30,059 bases of DNA from an uncultured Dysgonomonas sp. (GCA_937875275.1 CALNCC010000057.1:1-30059), one strand, 5' to 3'; counted from the stretch's first letter, positions 1 to 8,571 are shown. Translations and numbers: made by a program. Notes: a model not told the origin generated them from the letters alone.

Positions 1-372
1 ACCTCGAAGGCCTTCCCGCAGATCTACCTGCGCCAGTTCGCCTCCCTGACCCGCGAACAGGAGGCTTCGGTCGAGGTTGCCGTGAAAGAGGTGAAAGAAG
101 AAACGGGGTTGGATGTTGTGCCCGTGCGACTGTTAGCCGTGATGGACAAGAAATGCCATCCTCATCCACCGGCTGCGCACTATTGCTACAAAATATTTAT
201 CTTATGCGAAATCACAGGAGGCACTTTCGGTAAGGCATTCGACATCGCAGATCAAGGATTCTTTGCACAGAACGAAATCCCGTCTTTGTCGGAAGACAGG
301 GTGCTGAAAGAGCAATTAGATATGATGTTCGAGTACCGCAACAATCCGCAGAAAGAATGCTGGTTAGACTAA
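1..372 (+). CDS. Nudix hydrolase, 5'-truncated by the window edge
   Basis: The reading frame is open from base 1 to the TAA at 370-372, so the gene begins outside the window. The segment AVKEVKEETGL (from about base 79) fits the second half of the Nudix box (REUxEExGU, with Lys for Arg), and a Glu eight residues before that Lys fits the earlier box Glu. The following part, with a hydrophobic strand and an aromatic-rich end, resembles COG1051-type ADP-ribose pyrophosphatase-like Nudix proteins. These hydrolyse nucleoside diphosphates linked to another group; the substrate cannot be read here. The Gly-Gly start of the box is not seen. In its place the first 20 codons (TSKAFPQIYL...) are about 65% GC with almost all third positions G or C, unlike the rest. 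The gene converges on the next one, with 15 bases between them. Confidence 0.75.
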   Translation, partial: TSKAFPQIYLRQFASLTREQEASVEVAVKEVKEETGLDVVPVRLLAVMDKKCHPHPPAAHYCYKIFILCEITGGTFGKAFDIADQGFFAQNEIPSLSEDRVLKEQLDMMFEYRNNPQKECWLD

Positions 373-387
373 GTTGCTGAAAAGCGA

Positions 388-1347
388 TCACAGAATTTCT
401 TTCGCCAATTGTCGTTGTCTGTTGAAAAATTCGGTGCGATAGATATCTCCACTCTTCGATATTTGAGTAGAATAACGCTTCAATGATTCTATCCACTTTT
501 TGTGAGCACTGCATATCGCCGGCATAGAAGAACGAACCACATTGATAGAAAATGCGCGAATCATAGATAACTCAAACTCGGGACATCGCATATAAGTATA
601 CGATGTATCGAAATCGATCATCGATATATACAGGTTAAACTCATATGTATTGTGCCATACGCCGGAGATGGATCTTGCCTCCAGATGATCGAGCAAACTG
701 AGTATTTCTTCTTTTATCTGATCCACATCTTCTTGTGTCAACAATCCCAGTCTCCGGAAAAAGCTGACTGTATTGAAAAATGAGTTGAAGATATCATGCG
801 ACAAGATAGAGGTGGTGTGACAGGCAAAGTTTGATGCTGCCGCATATTGCTTGTTAAGATCAATCACTTTCTGTGGCAATACAAATTCGGAGAAAGGCAC
901 ATTCAACTTTGAGGTCTGTGTCTGATACATCCACTTGTATAAATAGAATTTCGATAACTTCTCGTGTGAAAGATAGTAGGTGAAAGGCAATTGATTATTT
1001 GCCGCAATCACTTCCGAATCAGGATATGCACTCATCTTCTCAAAGATATCTATATAGTAAGATAAGAAATCACAATATTGATTCAAGTAACTTTCGGGAT
1101 GAATCATATCGATGCTGAACAAAGATTTAGCATCATTTATACCCAATACCTCATCAATCGAGATATTGAGATCCTTAGAGATAAGAGCCAGCTCTTCGAG
1201 ATCGAATGATACATCGCCCCTTATTCTGCGATAAACGGCTTCTCTACCTAACGAAAGCAGATCCATGAGATATGCTGCTACATTGATTTTGTCAGAAAGA
1301 GTCTGTCTGATTAACATGATCAGTCTACTGTTCAATTCATTTTTCAT
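388..1347 (-). CDS. Helix-turn-helix transcriptional regulator
   Basis: A 319-residue cytoplasmic protein with no signal peptide or membrane segment. Residues about 14-70 look like a lambda-repressor/XRE-type helix-turn-helix: a first helix, then AYLMDLLSLGREAVYRRIRG as turn and recognition helix, then a region reading FDLEELALISKDLNISIDEVLG. The remaining 250 residues are mostly helical and rich in aromatic residues, with no domain I can name. This layout (short N-terminal HTH, long helical C-terminal part) is common among uncharacterised Bacteroidales regulators. It stands alone, convergent with the Nudix gene and with its own upstream region, so its target is unknown. Confidence is high for a DNA-binding regulator and none for its regulon. 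Confidence 0.75.
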   Translation of the reverse strand: MKNELNSRLIMLIRQTLSDKINVAAYLMDLLSLGREAVYRRIRGDVSFDLEELALISKDLNISIDEVLGINDAKSLFSIDMIHPESYLNQYCDFLSYYIDIFEKMSAYPDSEVIAANNQLPFTYYLSHEKLSKFYLYKWMYQTQTSKLNVPFSEFVLPQKVIDLNKQYAAASNFACHTTSILSHDIFNSFFNTVSFFRRLGLLTQEDVDQIKEEILSLLDHLEARSISGVWHNTYEFNLYISMIDFDTSYTYMRCPEFELSMIRAFSINVVRSSMPAICSAHKKWIESLKRYSTQISKSGDIYRTEFFNRQRQLAKEIL

Positions 1348-1398
1348 ACTAATTGTGTCTGTTTATTGTTATCCCTCTACTGACTGCATTCATTTTCA

Positions 1399-1406
1399 CA
1401 AAGATA
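1399..1406 (-). promoter_or_regulatory. Candidate -7 promoter box for the HTH regulator
   Basis: On the minus strand these bases read TATCTTTG, matching the Bacteroidetes -7 consensus TAnnTTTG, about 52 bases before the regulator's ATG. No clear TTTG -33 box lies at the usual 19-base distance, so support is partial. Confidence 0.4.
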
Positions 1407-1575
1407 AACGTTTACATTATTGTCAGATAGATTACGCCACTCAATATCATTCCAATATTTCCAACAACACAAAAAACGTTCCATAATGCCGAACTTAGTT
1501 TATTTTTATATTTAACAAATTACAGTCTCATTCTGTTTATTATATATAAGGTTACTCCTCTTTTTATTTCAAAAT

Positions 1576-1606
1576 CCCGTCTCTATAAATCACTTACGAA
1601 GACGGG
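1576..1606. other. Inverted repeat in the 1348-1666 intergenic region
   Basis: CCCGTCT at 1576-1582 and AGACGGG at 1600-1606 form a 7-bp stem around a 17-base loop. It lies about 60 bases past the stop codon of the surface-protein gene and could be part of that gene's terminator, but no run of T follows the stem on the minus strand. Apart from this and the candidate regulator promoter, the 319-base gap is AT-rich and I see no gene in it. Confidence 0.3.
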
Positions 1607-1666
1607 CACAAAACATACAAACGTGAAAATCTCTCGATTTCCAAAAAAACTCTTTAACGTATGCTA

Positions 1667-3301
1667 TCAGTTAGATATATTATATATCACAGCACCGGTA
1701 TTAAGTACTGTACCTAAATTTGTTCCTGCCGGATAGTTACTTTCCGCAGTAGCGGTGCTGACATCGACAAGGCCTCCTGCATATATCCTGCCACCACTGA
1801 AAACAGACATTCCGTATCGGAAATTATCGAAAGTGTACACGTCAGGAGTTGGTACTGAATTTTTATTATAAATTTCGATTATCGAACTACCACCCGACAC
1901 CTTCAATCCCACCGGGTTAGACGAACCCGTTTTGGCGGTTATCTTGTGAGGATTCTCTACCCCATTAAGGATTATAGAACCTCCATTGGCAGCATAGAAG
2001 CCATTGGTAGCTACGGTTGCCGTAATCAGTCCGCCATCGTGTATCACTGTGCCCCCTGTGGTTGCATAAGCAACTTGGTTGGGAGCTACCGTGCCGCTTG
2101 TCGTCAACGACGAGAAACGCAGTGTGCCACCGGTTGCCGCCAACAATGCTGTCGAGTAGTGATTGCTGACGGTTATCTCAGCAGTAACCTTTATGGTCGA
2201 ATTATTCATCGAATTGAATCCTTCATATATCTTATTATTGTTTTTCAATATTACAGGGATACGGATATCGACAGCCGAATTATCTGAAGCCTCGATGCCT
2301 TCTATTGTCGCTTTATCACTCGCATTCGAACTTGTCAACAGAAATGAAGAGACACTCTCAACCTGGCTTTTATTTGATATATTGAGGCTACCCTCATTGA
2401 TCTCAAGTATCGATCCTCGGCGCACCAATATTCTTTTTGCTTTGAGAGACTTGATGCCGGCAACCATTGTCGAATTGTAGTCAAGGGCAAGATTGTTTGT
2501 CAGCACCATATCAACATCGATGTTCGATGCCACCGCCATGCCTTGCTCAAGATTGAGAGATCCGGCTCGCAATGCCAACGGAGATGAGGCATGTCCTAAA
2601 AATAGGAATGAATTGTTGATTGTTACTATTTTCCCATTCGTGTTAACATCCCCTTCGAGGCGCGCCGTACTGAAATTAAATGCTAACCGACCATCAAACG
2701 TTGTTCCGGCATTGCCATTGATGGTAACCGATGCAATTGTACCCTTAGCCATCAATCCTCCTACATTACCTCCCGAACACAGAAATACTACGGCCTGCCC
2801 CGCCAGTTGGTTATATATCTTGCGCGACTCCATATCGTATGCCCGTTGCAGGGTATTGTATTTTCCCACGCGAATGTCTTCTTTGTTAGCCGGATTTACA
2901 TATACGGTATCTAATCGCAACCACTGAGATACAGTTTGCCACTGCAATCCATCCCAATTGTAGACGCCAACTCCGGTTCCGCCGGCTATATCATTATTCG
3001 TATTATACACAAGGGTTCCTTGCAGCTGTTCGGGATCTCCCGCAAGTGTAAGAACAGATATGTCTGTCAGTGCCGCTCGCGGCAATCCCATACCTGCACC
3101 TGTGTTGTTAGACACATCTGCATTCATGTCCAGCACCAATCCTTCTCGGGGCGATATACCCGAGCCTATGGTTACCTGAGCGTTAGCTTTTCCAAAGAAT
3201 GCTGATAGAATTAGAGATAGCAACATTAGTGCGACTATCATCTGTAGTGTTGTGTTTGTTTGTTTTATTACTCTCATAATTTGCTGATTTTTGGAGACCA
3301 T
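1667..3301 (-). CDS. Secreted surface protein, probably beta-helical
   Basis: A 544-residue exported protein. The ATG at 3301 is preceded by AAAGGA six bases upstream, which favours it over the Met nine residues in. Residues 1-41 are a long signal peptide: a basic start, a hydrophobic core MIVALMLLSLILSAFF, and an AnA-type cleavage site before QVTIGSG. Residues about 42-125 (VTIGSG..., GLPRAALTDISV, QGTLVYN, GVYNWDGLQWQ) are the N-terminal module seen on many Bacteroidales cell-surface proteins. From about 165 to the end the chain is short beta-strand repeats with recurring turns such as ATGGTL, ANGGSI, SGGSSI and SGGRI, typical of a right-handed parallel beta-helix as in adhesins or polysaccharide-binding proteins. 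No catalytic motif and no clear type IX sorting domain are visible. It is transcribed alone from a long upstream region. The function is unknown; adhesin-like is an inference. Confidence 0.7.
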   Translation of the reverse strand: MVSKNQQIMRVIKQTNTTLQMIVALMLLSLILSAFFGKANAQVTIGSGISPREGLVLDMNADVSNNTGAGMGLPRAALTDISVLTLAGDPEQLQGTLVYNTNNDIAGGTGVGVYNWDGLQWQTVSQWLRLDTVYVNPANKEDIRVGKYNTLQRAYDMESRKIYNQLAGQAVVFLCSGGNVGGLMAKGTIASVTINGNAGTTFDGRLAFNFSTARLEGDVNTNGKIVTINNSFLFLGHASSPLALRAGSLNLEQGMAVASNIDVDMVLTNNLALDYNSTMVAGIKSLKAKRILVRRGSILEINEGSLNISNKSQVESVSSFLLTSSNASDKATIEGIEASDNSAVDIRIPVILKNNNKIYEGFNSMNNSTIKVTAEITVSNHYSTALLAATGGTLRFSSLTTSGTVAPNQVAYATTGGTVIHDGGLITATVATNGFYAANGGSIILNGVENPHKITAKTGSSNPVGLKVSGGSSIIEIYNKNSVPTPDVYTFDNFRYGMSVFSGGRIYAGGLVDVSTATAESNYPAGTNLGTVLNTGAVIYNISN

Positions 3302-3338
3302 TTTATCCTTTCTGAGACTGATGGGTCATAAATAATTT

Positions 3339-3388
3339 TGTAGTTTTGTTTAAGTAATCGTGTAGTTAGTAATCGTGTAGTTTTGTTT
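3339..3388. repeat. Nested direct repeats upstream of the surface-protein gene
   Basis: AGTAATCGTGTAGTT occurs twice with no gap (3353-3367 and 3368-3382). TGTAGTTTTGTTT occurs at 3339-3351 and again at 3376-3388, flanking and overlapping the tandem pair. The array is 38-88 bases before the start codon of the minus-strand surface protein, between the gene and its candidate promoter, so it would be in the mRNA leader or act as an operator. Confidence 0.7.
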
Positions 3389-3435
3389 GTTTCAATTCAT
3401 TATCTGAGCAAACGGTCATTTGTCTTTCTCGATTA

Positions 3436-3443
3436 CAAAAGTA
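3436..3443 (-). promoter_or_regulatory. Candidate -7 promoter box for the surface-protein gene
   Basis: Read on the minus strand this is TACTTTTG, a match to TAnnTTTG. It would give a leader of roughly 130 bases that includes the direct repeats. No TTTG is found at the standard -33 spacing. The rest of 3444-3680 holds no gene that I can support. Confidence 0.35.
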
Positions 3444-3682
3444 CCACGGAATACAACGCTATGCGACACCGACAATAAGCACACATACACTTATTTTACG
3501 TCAACAATACGCATTTACCTGCTCACTATACACCGAAAAGAGGAATTATCGGATAAAACAGCAACCAAAAAACACGCATAAGGGGCATAAGCATACATAC
3601 ACATTCGATACAGCAGACCAAAGAGGAGAGACACACACCCTTACCGAAAGGTAACACTCGTATAAATCTGATAGTTATAGAT

Positions 3683-3711
3683 AAAAAAAATCACATATAG
3701 ACAGTGTCTAT
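3683..3711 (-). terminator. Rho-independent terminator after the GH92 pair
   Basis: On the minus strand a 6-bp stem (ATAGAC / GTCTAT, 3-base loop, 3697-3711) is followed six bases later by eight T (3683-3690). The stem can be lengthened by two pairs across a small bulge. It lies about 80 bases past the stop of the GH92 gene ending at 3793, in the right orientation to end the degradation operon. Confidence 0.5.
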
Positions 3712-3736
3712 GTTCTGTGATGGGGGAGTATGAACA

Positions 3737-3770
3737 CAGAAAGGGGTGCACCATTTTGCACCCCTTTCTG
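3737..3770. other. Perfect 14-bp hairpin after the GH92 gene
   Basis: CAGAAAGGGGTGCA (3737-3750) and its exact complement (3757-3770) enclose a 6-base loop. It begins 22 bases past the GH92 stop. No T-run follows directly on either strand, so alone it is either a 3'-end protecting hairpin or half of a two-part terminator with the hairpin at 3697-3711. TTCTGTG at 3713-3719 can pair with CACAGAA at 3735-3741, which competes with this stem. Confidence 0.6.
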
Positions 3771-3792
3771 CTTCACAGCAGGCTCTAAGCCT

Positions 3793-6150
3793 TTATTTCG
3801 GTTGTTTATATCTCAACGTTTCGCCGGGTTTCGACAACGACGGAGCTACCGAGTCGTCGCTTGTTCCCCACGATTTGTTTGGCTGACCACCAAGAACAAA
3901 CTTGATGTCTGCACCATTTTTGATATCGTCGTAAGTCAGATATGTCTTGTTGTACGGTTGTCCGTTCAAATACATTTCTTGTATATACACATTTTCCTTA
4001 CTGTAGTTTTCGGTTGTCATCGACACCTTCTTGCCATTGCTCATCGTCATTTCCACGGCTTCGAGTCCCGGAGAACCGATAGAGTAAATATTGCTCGATG
4101 GGCAAGTAGGATAAAATCCGAGACAGTTGAAGATATACCATGCCGACATCTGTCCGCAATCGTCGTTACCGCTCAACGCGTCAGGTGTATTGCCATAGAA
4201 TTTGTCGAGTACCTCGCGGATTCTCGCCTGTGCCTTCCATGGTTGTTTCACATAGTTGAACAGGTAGATGATCTGATGACATGGTTCGTTGCCGTGCCAA
4301 TAAGCACCTATACGTCCCCAAATGTCGTGCGCACCCGGCACATCGTCAGGAATATACATCGTAAACATAGAGTCGAGACGTTGGATAAACATCTCCTCGC
4401 CCATCTCGTTGATATATCCTTGCACGTCTTGCGGCACATACCATGTATACTGATAGGTAAACCCTTCGGTGATGTCTCCCCAGCCGTGCACCGATCCCGG
4501 CCCTGTATATTGTACGGCATCGAACGGAGTACGCCAGTTGCCTTCATAGTCGCGTCCACGCATGAATTTTGTATCCGGGTCGATCAGATTTTGATACGAC
4601 AACGCTCTGTTGAGGAAGTACTGATAGTCTTCTTCTTTTCCTAACTTTTTGGCAGCCATAGCGATGGTATAATCATCGTAAGCATACTCCAATGTTTTGG
4701 AAACAGACTCGCGCTCTTTGTCGAGAGGAACCCATCCTTTTTCTATATACTCGGGCAAACAGTCGTAATTAGGATTCTTAGCCGTAGTTACCATTGCCTC
4801 GTATGCTGTCTCGTAGTCAAATCCTTTCACGTCTTTAACTATCGCATCGGCAATTACAGGCACAGCATGATAACCAATCATACACCATGTTTCGTTACCA
4901 TAGAATGCCCATATCGGCAACATATCTTCCACGCTCTGATCGTAGTGGGCAACCATCGATTTTATCATATCGGCATTACGCTCTTGATTGACAAGGTTCA
5001 ACAAAGGATGATGCGCACGGTATGTGTCCCACAACGAGAATACGGTATAGTTGGTAAAATCTTTTTCTCCCGAATGGATATTTGAATCGTGCCCTCTGTA
5101 CATGTCTTCGTAGATGAATGGGTGCAGTGCAGCGTGATAGACTGATGTATAGAATGTTTCGAGATCATGCTTCGACCCTTGTGCTTTGAATTTGCCAAGC
5201 TCTTTTGCCCAAAGTATTTCTCCTTCTTTCTTCACAGTGTCGAAGTTTTTACCCTCAAGTTCTGTGAAGTTCAGATATGCACCTTCTGTTCCGGTCGACG
5301 AAACGGCAACTTTCACTTCTATTTGTTCTCCTTCCTTGACATCGAAGTCGAACCATCCTACAATTTTTTTGCCATGCGCCACAAGGTCGCTACGGAAACG
5401 ACGGGTGTCATATATCACCGGCTTGCCGTCTTGCATGATTCCAGCTTTGGCAAATGGTTTAGAGAATGTAGCTACGAAATACACATATCGCTCGGGGCCC
5501 CATGCGCTTACCAGTTTCGATCCGCAGATGGTAGAGTCGTTTTCGATTCTCAGTTGCGACCACACATTTTCGGCAGCCGGACGAGCCAAGAAGTGCTCCA
5601 TATCTACAAGGACAAACGCACTGTCTGTCTTCGGATATGTGAAACGCAAGACTCCAGAACGGATGCCCGATGTCATTTCGGCTTTCACGCCATAGTCGAG
5701 CAGGTCTACCGCATAGTAGTTTGGCGAAGCCCACTCACGTTCGTGATCGTAACGTGAACGATAGCCCGCGTCAGGATTTTCGTGTGTTCCGGCAACAAAC
5801 TTTTTCTCGCCCGTGCCCGGCACGAAAAGGAAGTCTCCCAAGTCGGGGATTCCCGTTCCGCTGAGGTGCGTAAGGCTGAATCCCATGATGGTAGGATGCG
5901 TGTATTTATATCCCGATGCTGCGTCATAGTAGTCGTTGTCGGTATCGGGGCTTATCTGTATTCCGCCAAACGGGATTTGTGAACCGGGATATACATTACC
6001 GAATCCGGCTGTACCTACAAACGGGTTCACGTAGTCGTTCAGCGAAAGGTCTACAACCATGTCGTCTCTCACCTCTCCGGTCTTCCCTTCGCATGAGAAG
6101 ACTGAGAGTGCTATGATAGCCGAGAGTGTGAATTTGAATATTTTTCTCAT
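3793..6150 (-). CDS. GH92 alpha-mannosidase, lipoprotein
   Basis: A 785-residue glycoside hydrolase of family GH92, whose members are calcium-dependent exo-alpha-mannosidases acting on N-glycan and yeast-mannan-type chains. The start has a lipoprotein signal with Cys20 after SVFS, so it should be membrane-anchored. Family motifs appear in order: DYVNPFVGT (39-47), SPDTD (67-71), FSLTHLSGTG (91-100), FSLWDTYRAHHPL (371-383), a Glu in TEGFTYQYTW (E562) that I take as the likely general acid by family alignment, HGNEP (619-623), and GNDDCGQMSAWYIF (661-674) holding the Asp pair that supplies the catalytic base. Length is normal for the family. It starts 16 bases after its GH92 neighbour, so the two are co-transcribed. 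The acid motif differs from the usual EGNxWxY, so its linkage preference may differ from the paralogue's. The exact linkage cannot be read from sequence. Confidence 0.93.
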   Translation of the reverse strand: MRKIFKFTLSAIIALSVFSCEGKTGEVRDDMVVDLSLNDYVNPFVGTAGFGNVYPGSQIPFGGIQISPDTDNDYYDAASGYKYTHPTIMGFSLTHLSGTGIPDLGDFLFVPGTGEKKFVAGTHENPDAGYRSRYDHEREWASPNYYAVDLLDYGVKAEMTSGIRSGVLRFTYPKTDSAFVLVDMEHFLARPAAENVWSQLRIENDSTICGSKLVSAWGPERYVYFVATFSKPFAKAGIMQDGKPVIYDTRRFRSDLVAHGKKIVGWFDFDVKEGEQIEVKVAVSSTGTEGAYLNFTELEGKNFDTVKKEGEILWAKELGKFKAQGSKHDLETFYTSVYHAALHPFIYEDMYRGHDSNIHSGEKDFTNYTVFSLWDTYRAHHPLLNLVNQERNADMIKSMVAHYDQSVEDMLPIWAFYGNETWCMIGYHAVPVIADAIVKDVKGFDYETAYEAMVTTAKNPNYDCLPEYIEKGWVPLDKERESVSKTLEYAYDDYTIAMAAKKLGKEEDYQYFLNRALSYQNLIDPDTKFMRGRDYEGNWRTPFDAVQYTGPGSVHGWGDITEGFTYQYTWYVPQDVQGYINEMGEEMFIQRLDSMFTMYIPDDVPGAHDIWGRIGAYWHGNEPCHQIIYLFNYVKQPWKAQARIREVLDKFYGNTPDALSGNDDCGQMSAWYIFNCLGFYPTCPSSNIYSIGSPGLEAVEMTMSNGKKVSMTTENYSKENVYIQEMYLNGQPYNKTYLTYDDIKNGADIKFVLGGQPNKSWGTSDDSVAPSLSKPGETLRYKQPK

Positions 6151-6166
6151 CTAAGTATAGCGTATT

Positions 6167-8497
6167 TTATTTGTCGTTGGTGAGTGAGTATGGTCTGTCT
6201 TCGCCTTTAAACAATCTTTTCTTGTTAGGTTTTGAAGCCATTTCGTATACAAGTTCGCCACCATTCTTGATATCGTCGTATGTGATATATGCCTTAGTGT
6301 ACGGCTTGCCGTTCAACTTGATAGACTTGATGTAACGATTTTTGTCGCTCACCTTATCCGCTTTTATTGTCAAGAACTTGTCTCCACCCATATTCACTTT
6401 CATGTATGGAACATATGGTGCACCGAAAATATACTGATCTGCTCCCGGACATACAGGATAGAATCCCATTGCCGAGAAGATATACCATGCCGACATCTGT
6501 CCGCAGTCGTCGTTTCCGCAAAGTCCGTCGATTGTGTTTTTGTACATACGGTTCATGATTTCACGAATCCAATATTGTCCTCTCCATGGTTGAGAAGTCC
6601 ATCCGTACAGGTATGCGATGTGGTGGCTCGGCTCGTTTCCGTGCACATAGTTACCCATCAAACCTTCTTCGGTTACGTCTTCAGTGTTTTCGAAGAATTC
6701 CGGTGGAAGGTGCATTGTGAATAGAGAATCGAGACGTGCAGCGAATATCTTGTCTCCGCCCATTCTTTCCATCATTCCGTCAACGTCTTGCGGCACGTAG
6801 AACGAATAGTTCCATGAGTTGCCTTCAATAAATCCTTCGCCATGTGTATTCAGCAAGCTGAAAGGAGTTTTCCATCTTCCGTCAGCATAGCGAGGACGAA
6901 CAAATTTTGTTTCAGGATCGTAAAGATTCTGATAGTTAGCTGCTCTTTTCTTGTATTCGTTCATCACGTTTGTCTTACCCATTGCTTTTGCAGTGTTATA
7001 GATAGTCCAGTCGTCATAAGCAAACTCAAGCGTGATAGAAGCCCCACTGCCATTTCTTTCTAATGGAACATAGCCAAGTTTTTTATATTCTGCCGTTCCG
7101 TCATAATAGTCTACGTTCGAACTGCTAACCATTGCCTTCAAAGCCTCTTCTTTATTAACATCAATGCCTTTGTTGATTGCATCTGCCAAAACTGATACCG
7201 AGTGATAACCGATCATACACCAGTTTTCGTTACCCATGTGCGACCACACCGGCAGTGCTTTGTGTACACTTTGGTTGTAATGCGCGATCATCGAGTTCAC
7301 GATATCTTTGCTTCGGTCTCTGTTGATAAGGTTGAAAAGTGGATGCAATGCACGATATGTGTCCCATACCGAGAATACAGTATAGTTGGTAAATCCATCG
7401 GCTTGGTGGATGTTATGATCTATACCTCTGTATTTTCCGTCTACGTCGGTGTAGACAGATGGGTTGATCATAGTGTGATAGAGAGATGTGTAGAACATTG
7501 TCTTCTGATCGTCTGTTCCTTCCATTTCTATTACGTCAAGTTCTTTGTTCCATTTATCGTTAGCTTCTGTAACTACCTGATCGAATGTTTTTCCGTTTGT
7601 TTCGGCTTCGAGGTTCTCCAATGCTCCTTCTGTGCTTACGGCAGACAGGGCTACACGCATTTCAACCACAGGGTCGGCAGAGTCGAACTCGAAACATGTT
7701 ACGATGCCACGACCTCCCATTTCAGGGAAATTCTTATACATGTTGAATTTACGCCAGAATCCGGTGTACTGAGGTTTCACTACATCGCGGTATCCGTAGT
7801 TTGATATCGGTTGCGACAACTTGATAGCAAAATATGTATAGTTAACTCGCGACCATCCGTTTGTGATACGATATCCGGTAAGGGTAGTTTCGTTCTCGAC
7901 ACGGATTTGCGACCATAGTACTTTTCCGTCGTAATTATAAATTCCGGCTGCAAGGTCGATAATGATATTCTTCTTCTCGTTGGCAGGGAACGTATATTTA
8001 TGATAGCCTGTTCGTGGGGTAGTAGTCAGCTGAGCTTTTACTTTATAGTCGTCAAGCATAACTTCGTAATATCCGGGACGTGCTACTTCTGTGTCGTGAG
8101 AGAAACGTGAACGGTAGCCGGATTCAGGATTGTCTTTCGTTCCCGGATTCAGTTTTGCTGTTCCTGTCATCGGCATCACAAGTATGTCGCCAAGGTCGGA
8201 GTGCCCTGTTCCGCTCAAGTGTGTATGGCTAAACCCTACAATTGTGGGGTCGTCATATTGGTAACCGGCACAATACTTATATACATCGCCATTGTATCGC
8301 CCATTGATGTTTTGAGGAATGGTGTCGGTATCGGGGCTCAACTGTACCAATCCGTGAGGAACGCATGCTCCCGGAAATGTATGTCCCATCTTCACTGTAC
8401 CGATCATGGGATTTACGTACTTGGTCAACTCTTGTGCTGCCATGTACCCGCCGCATAAAAATGCCATTAGTGTAATCGCTAATTTTTTACAATACAT
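6167..8497 (-). CDS. GH92 alpha-mannosidase, secreted
   Basis: A 776-residue GH92 enzyme, the second of an adjacent pair. The N-terminus is a type I signal peptide with likely cleavage after YMAA (about residue 21); the Cys15 context (AFLC) is not a good lipobox, so it is probably periplasmic or released rather than lipid-anchored. Motifs: KYVNPMIGT (26-34), SPDTD (54-58), FSHTHLSGTGHSDLGD (89-104), FSVWDTYRALHPLF (375-388), EGNSWNYSFYVPQD (558-571) with E558 as the likely general acid, HGNEPSHH (619-626) and GNDDCGQMSAWYIF (661-674). These match the family consensus more closely than the neighbour's do. It lies downstream of the two BSP peptidase genes, separated from them by a hairpin. A role in trimming terminal alpha-mannose is well supported; which linkage is not. 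Confidence 0.93.
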   Translation of the reverse strand: MYCKKLAITLMAFLCGGYMAAQELTKYVNPMIGTVKMGHTFPGACVPHGLVQLSPDTDTIPQNINGRYNGDVYKYCAGYQYDDPTIVGFSHTHLSGTGHSDLGDILVMPMTGTAKLNPGTKDNPESGYRSRFSHDTEVARPGYYEVMLDDYKVKAQLTTTPRTGYHKYTFPANEKKNIIIDLAAGIYNYDGKVLWSQIRVENETTLTGYRITNGWSRVNYTYFAIKLSQPISNYGYRDVVKPQYTGFWRKFNMYKNFPEMGGRGIVTCFEFDSADPVVEMRVALSAVSTEGALENLEAETNGKTFDQVVTEANDKWNKELDVIEMEGTDDQKTMFYTSLYHTMINPSVYTDVDGKYRGIDHNIHQADGFTNYTVFSVWDTYRALHPLFNLINRDRSKDIVNSMIAHYNQSVHKALPVWSHMGNENWCMIGYHSVSVLADAINKGIDVNKEEALKAMVSSSNVDYYDGTAEYKKLGYVPLERNGSGASITLEFAYDDWTIYNTAKAMGKTNVMNEYKKRAANYQNLYDPETKFVRPRYADGRWKTPFSLLNTHGEGFIEGNSWNYSFYVPQDVDGMMERMGGDKIFAARLDSLFTMHLPPEFFENTEDVTEEGLMGNYVHGNEPSHHIAYLYGWTSQPWRGQYWIREIMNRMYKNTIDGLCGNDDCGQMSAWYIFSAMGFYPVCPGADQYIFGAPYVPYMKVNMGGDKFLTIKADKVSDKNRYIKSIKLNGKPYTKAYITYDDIKNGGELVYEMASKPNKKRLFKGEDRPYSLTNDK

Positions 8498-8518
8498 AGA
8501 TTTTGTTTTTAATCATCG

Positions 8519-8547
8519 AAAGGCTGTCTTTCGAAAAGACAGCCTTT
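8519..8547. terminator. Strong hairpin between the peptidase and mannosidase genes
   Basis: AAAGGCTGTCTTT (8519-8531) and its exact complement (8535-8547) form a 13-bp stem with a 3-base loop, 25 bases past the stop of the BSP peptidase gene and 22 bases before the GH92 start. The minus-strand downstream bases are AT-rich but lack a clean T-run. I see no TAnnTTTG promoter between it and the GH92 gene, so it may attenuate transcription or set an mRNA processing point rather than fully terminate. Confidence 0.5.
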
Positions 8548-8571
8548 ACTGTTGTTTTTGTTTATGGATTA

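Noticed and set aside
212..514. Minus-strand frame of 100 codons across the Nudix/regulator border
   Set aside because: It overlaps the conserved Nudix frame and the C-terminus of the regulator, and it has no family features.
3339..3388. CRISPR-like repeats
   Set aside because: Two units only, directly adjacent, without spacers, and no cas genes in the window.
3444..3680. Possible small RNA or small protein in the intergenic region before the surface-protein gene
   Set aside because: No open frame with a plausible ribosome site and no stable stem could be found by eye in this AT- and CA-rich stretch.
3730..4644. Long open frame of 304 codons on the plus strand
   Set aside because: It lies opposite the GH92 gene, which has all family motifs in its frame. 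The plus-strand product has no recognisable motif and mirrors the codon pattern of the real gene.
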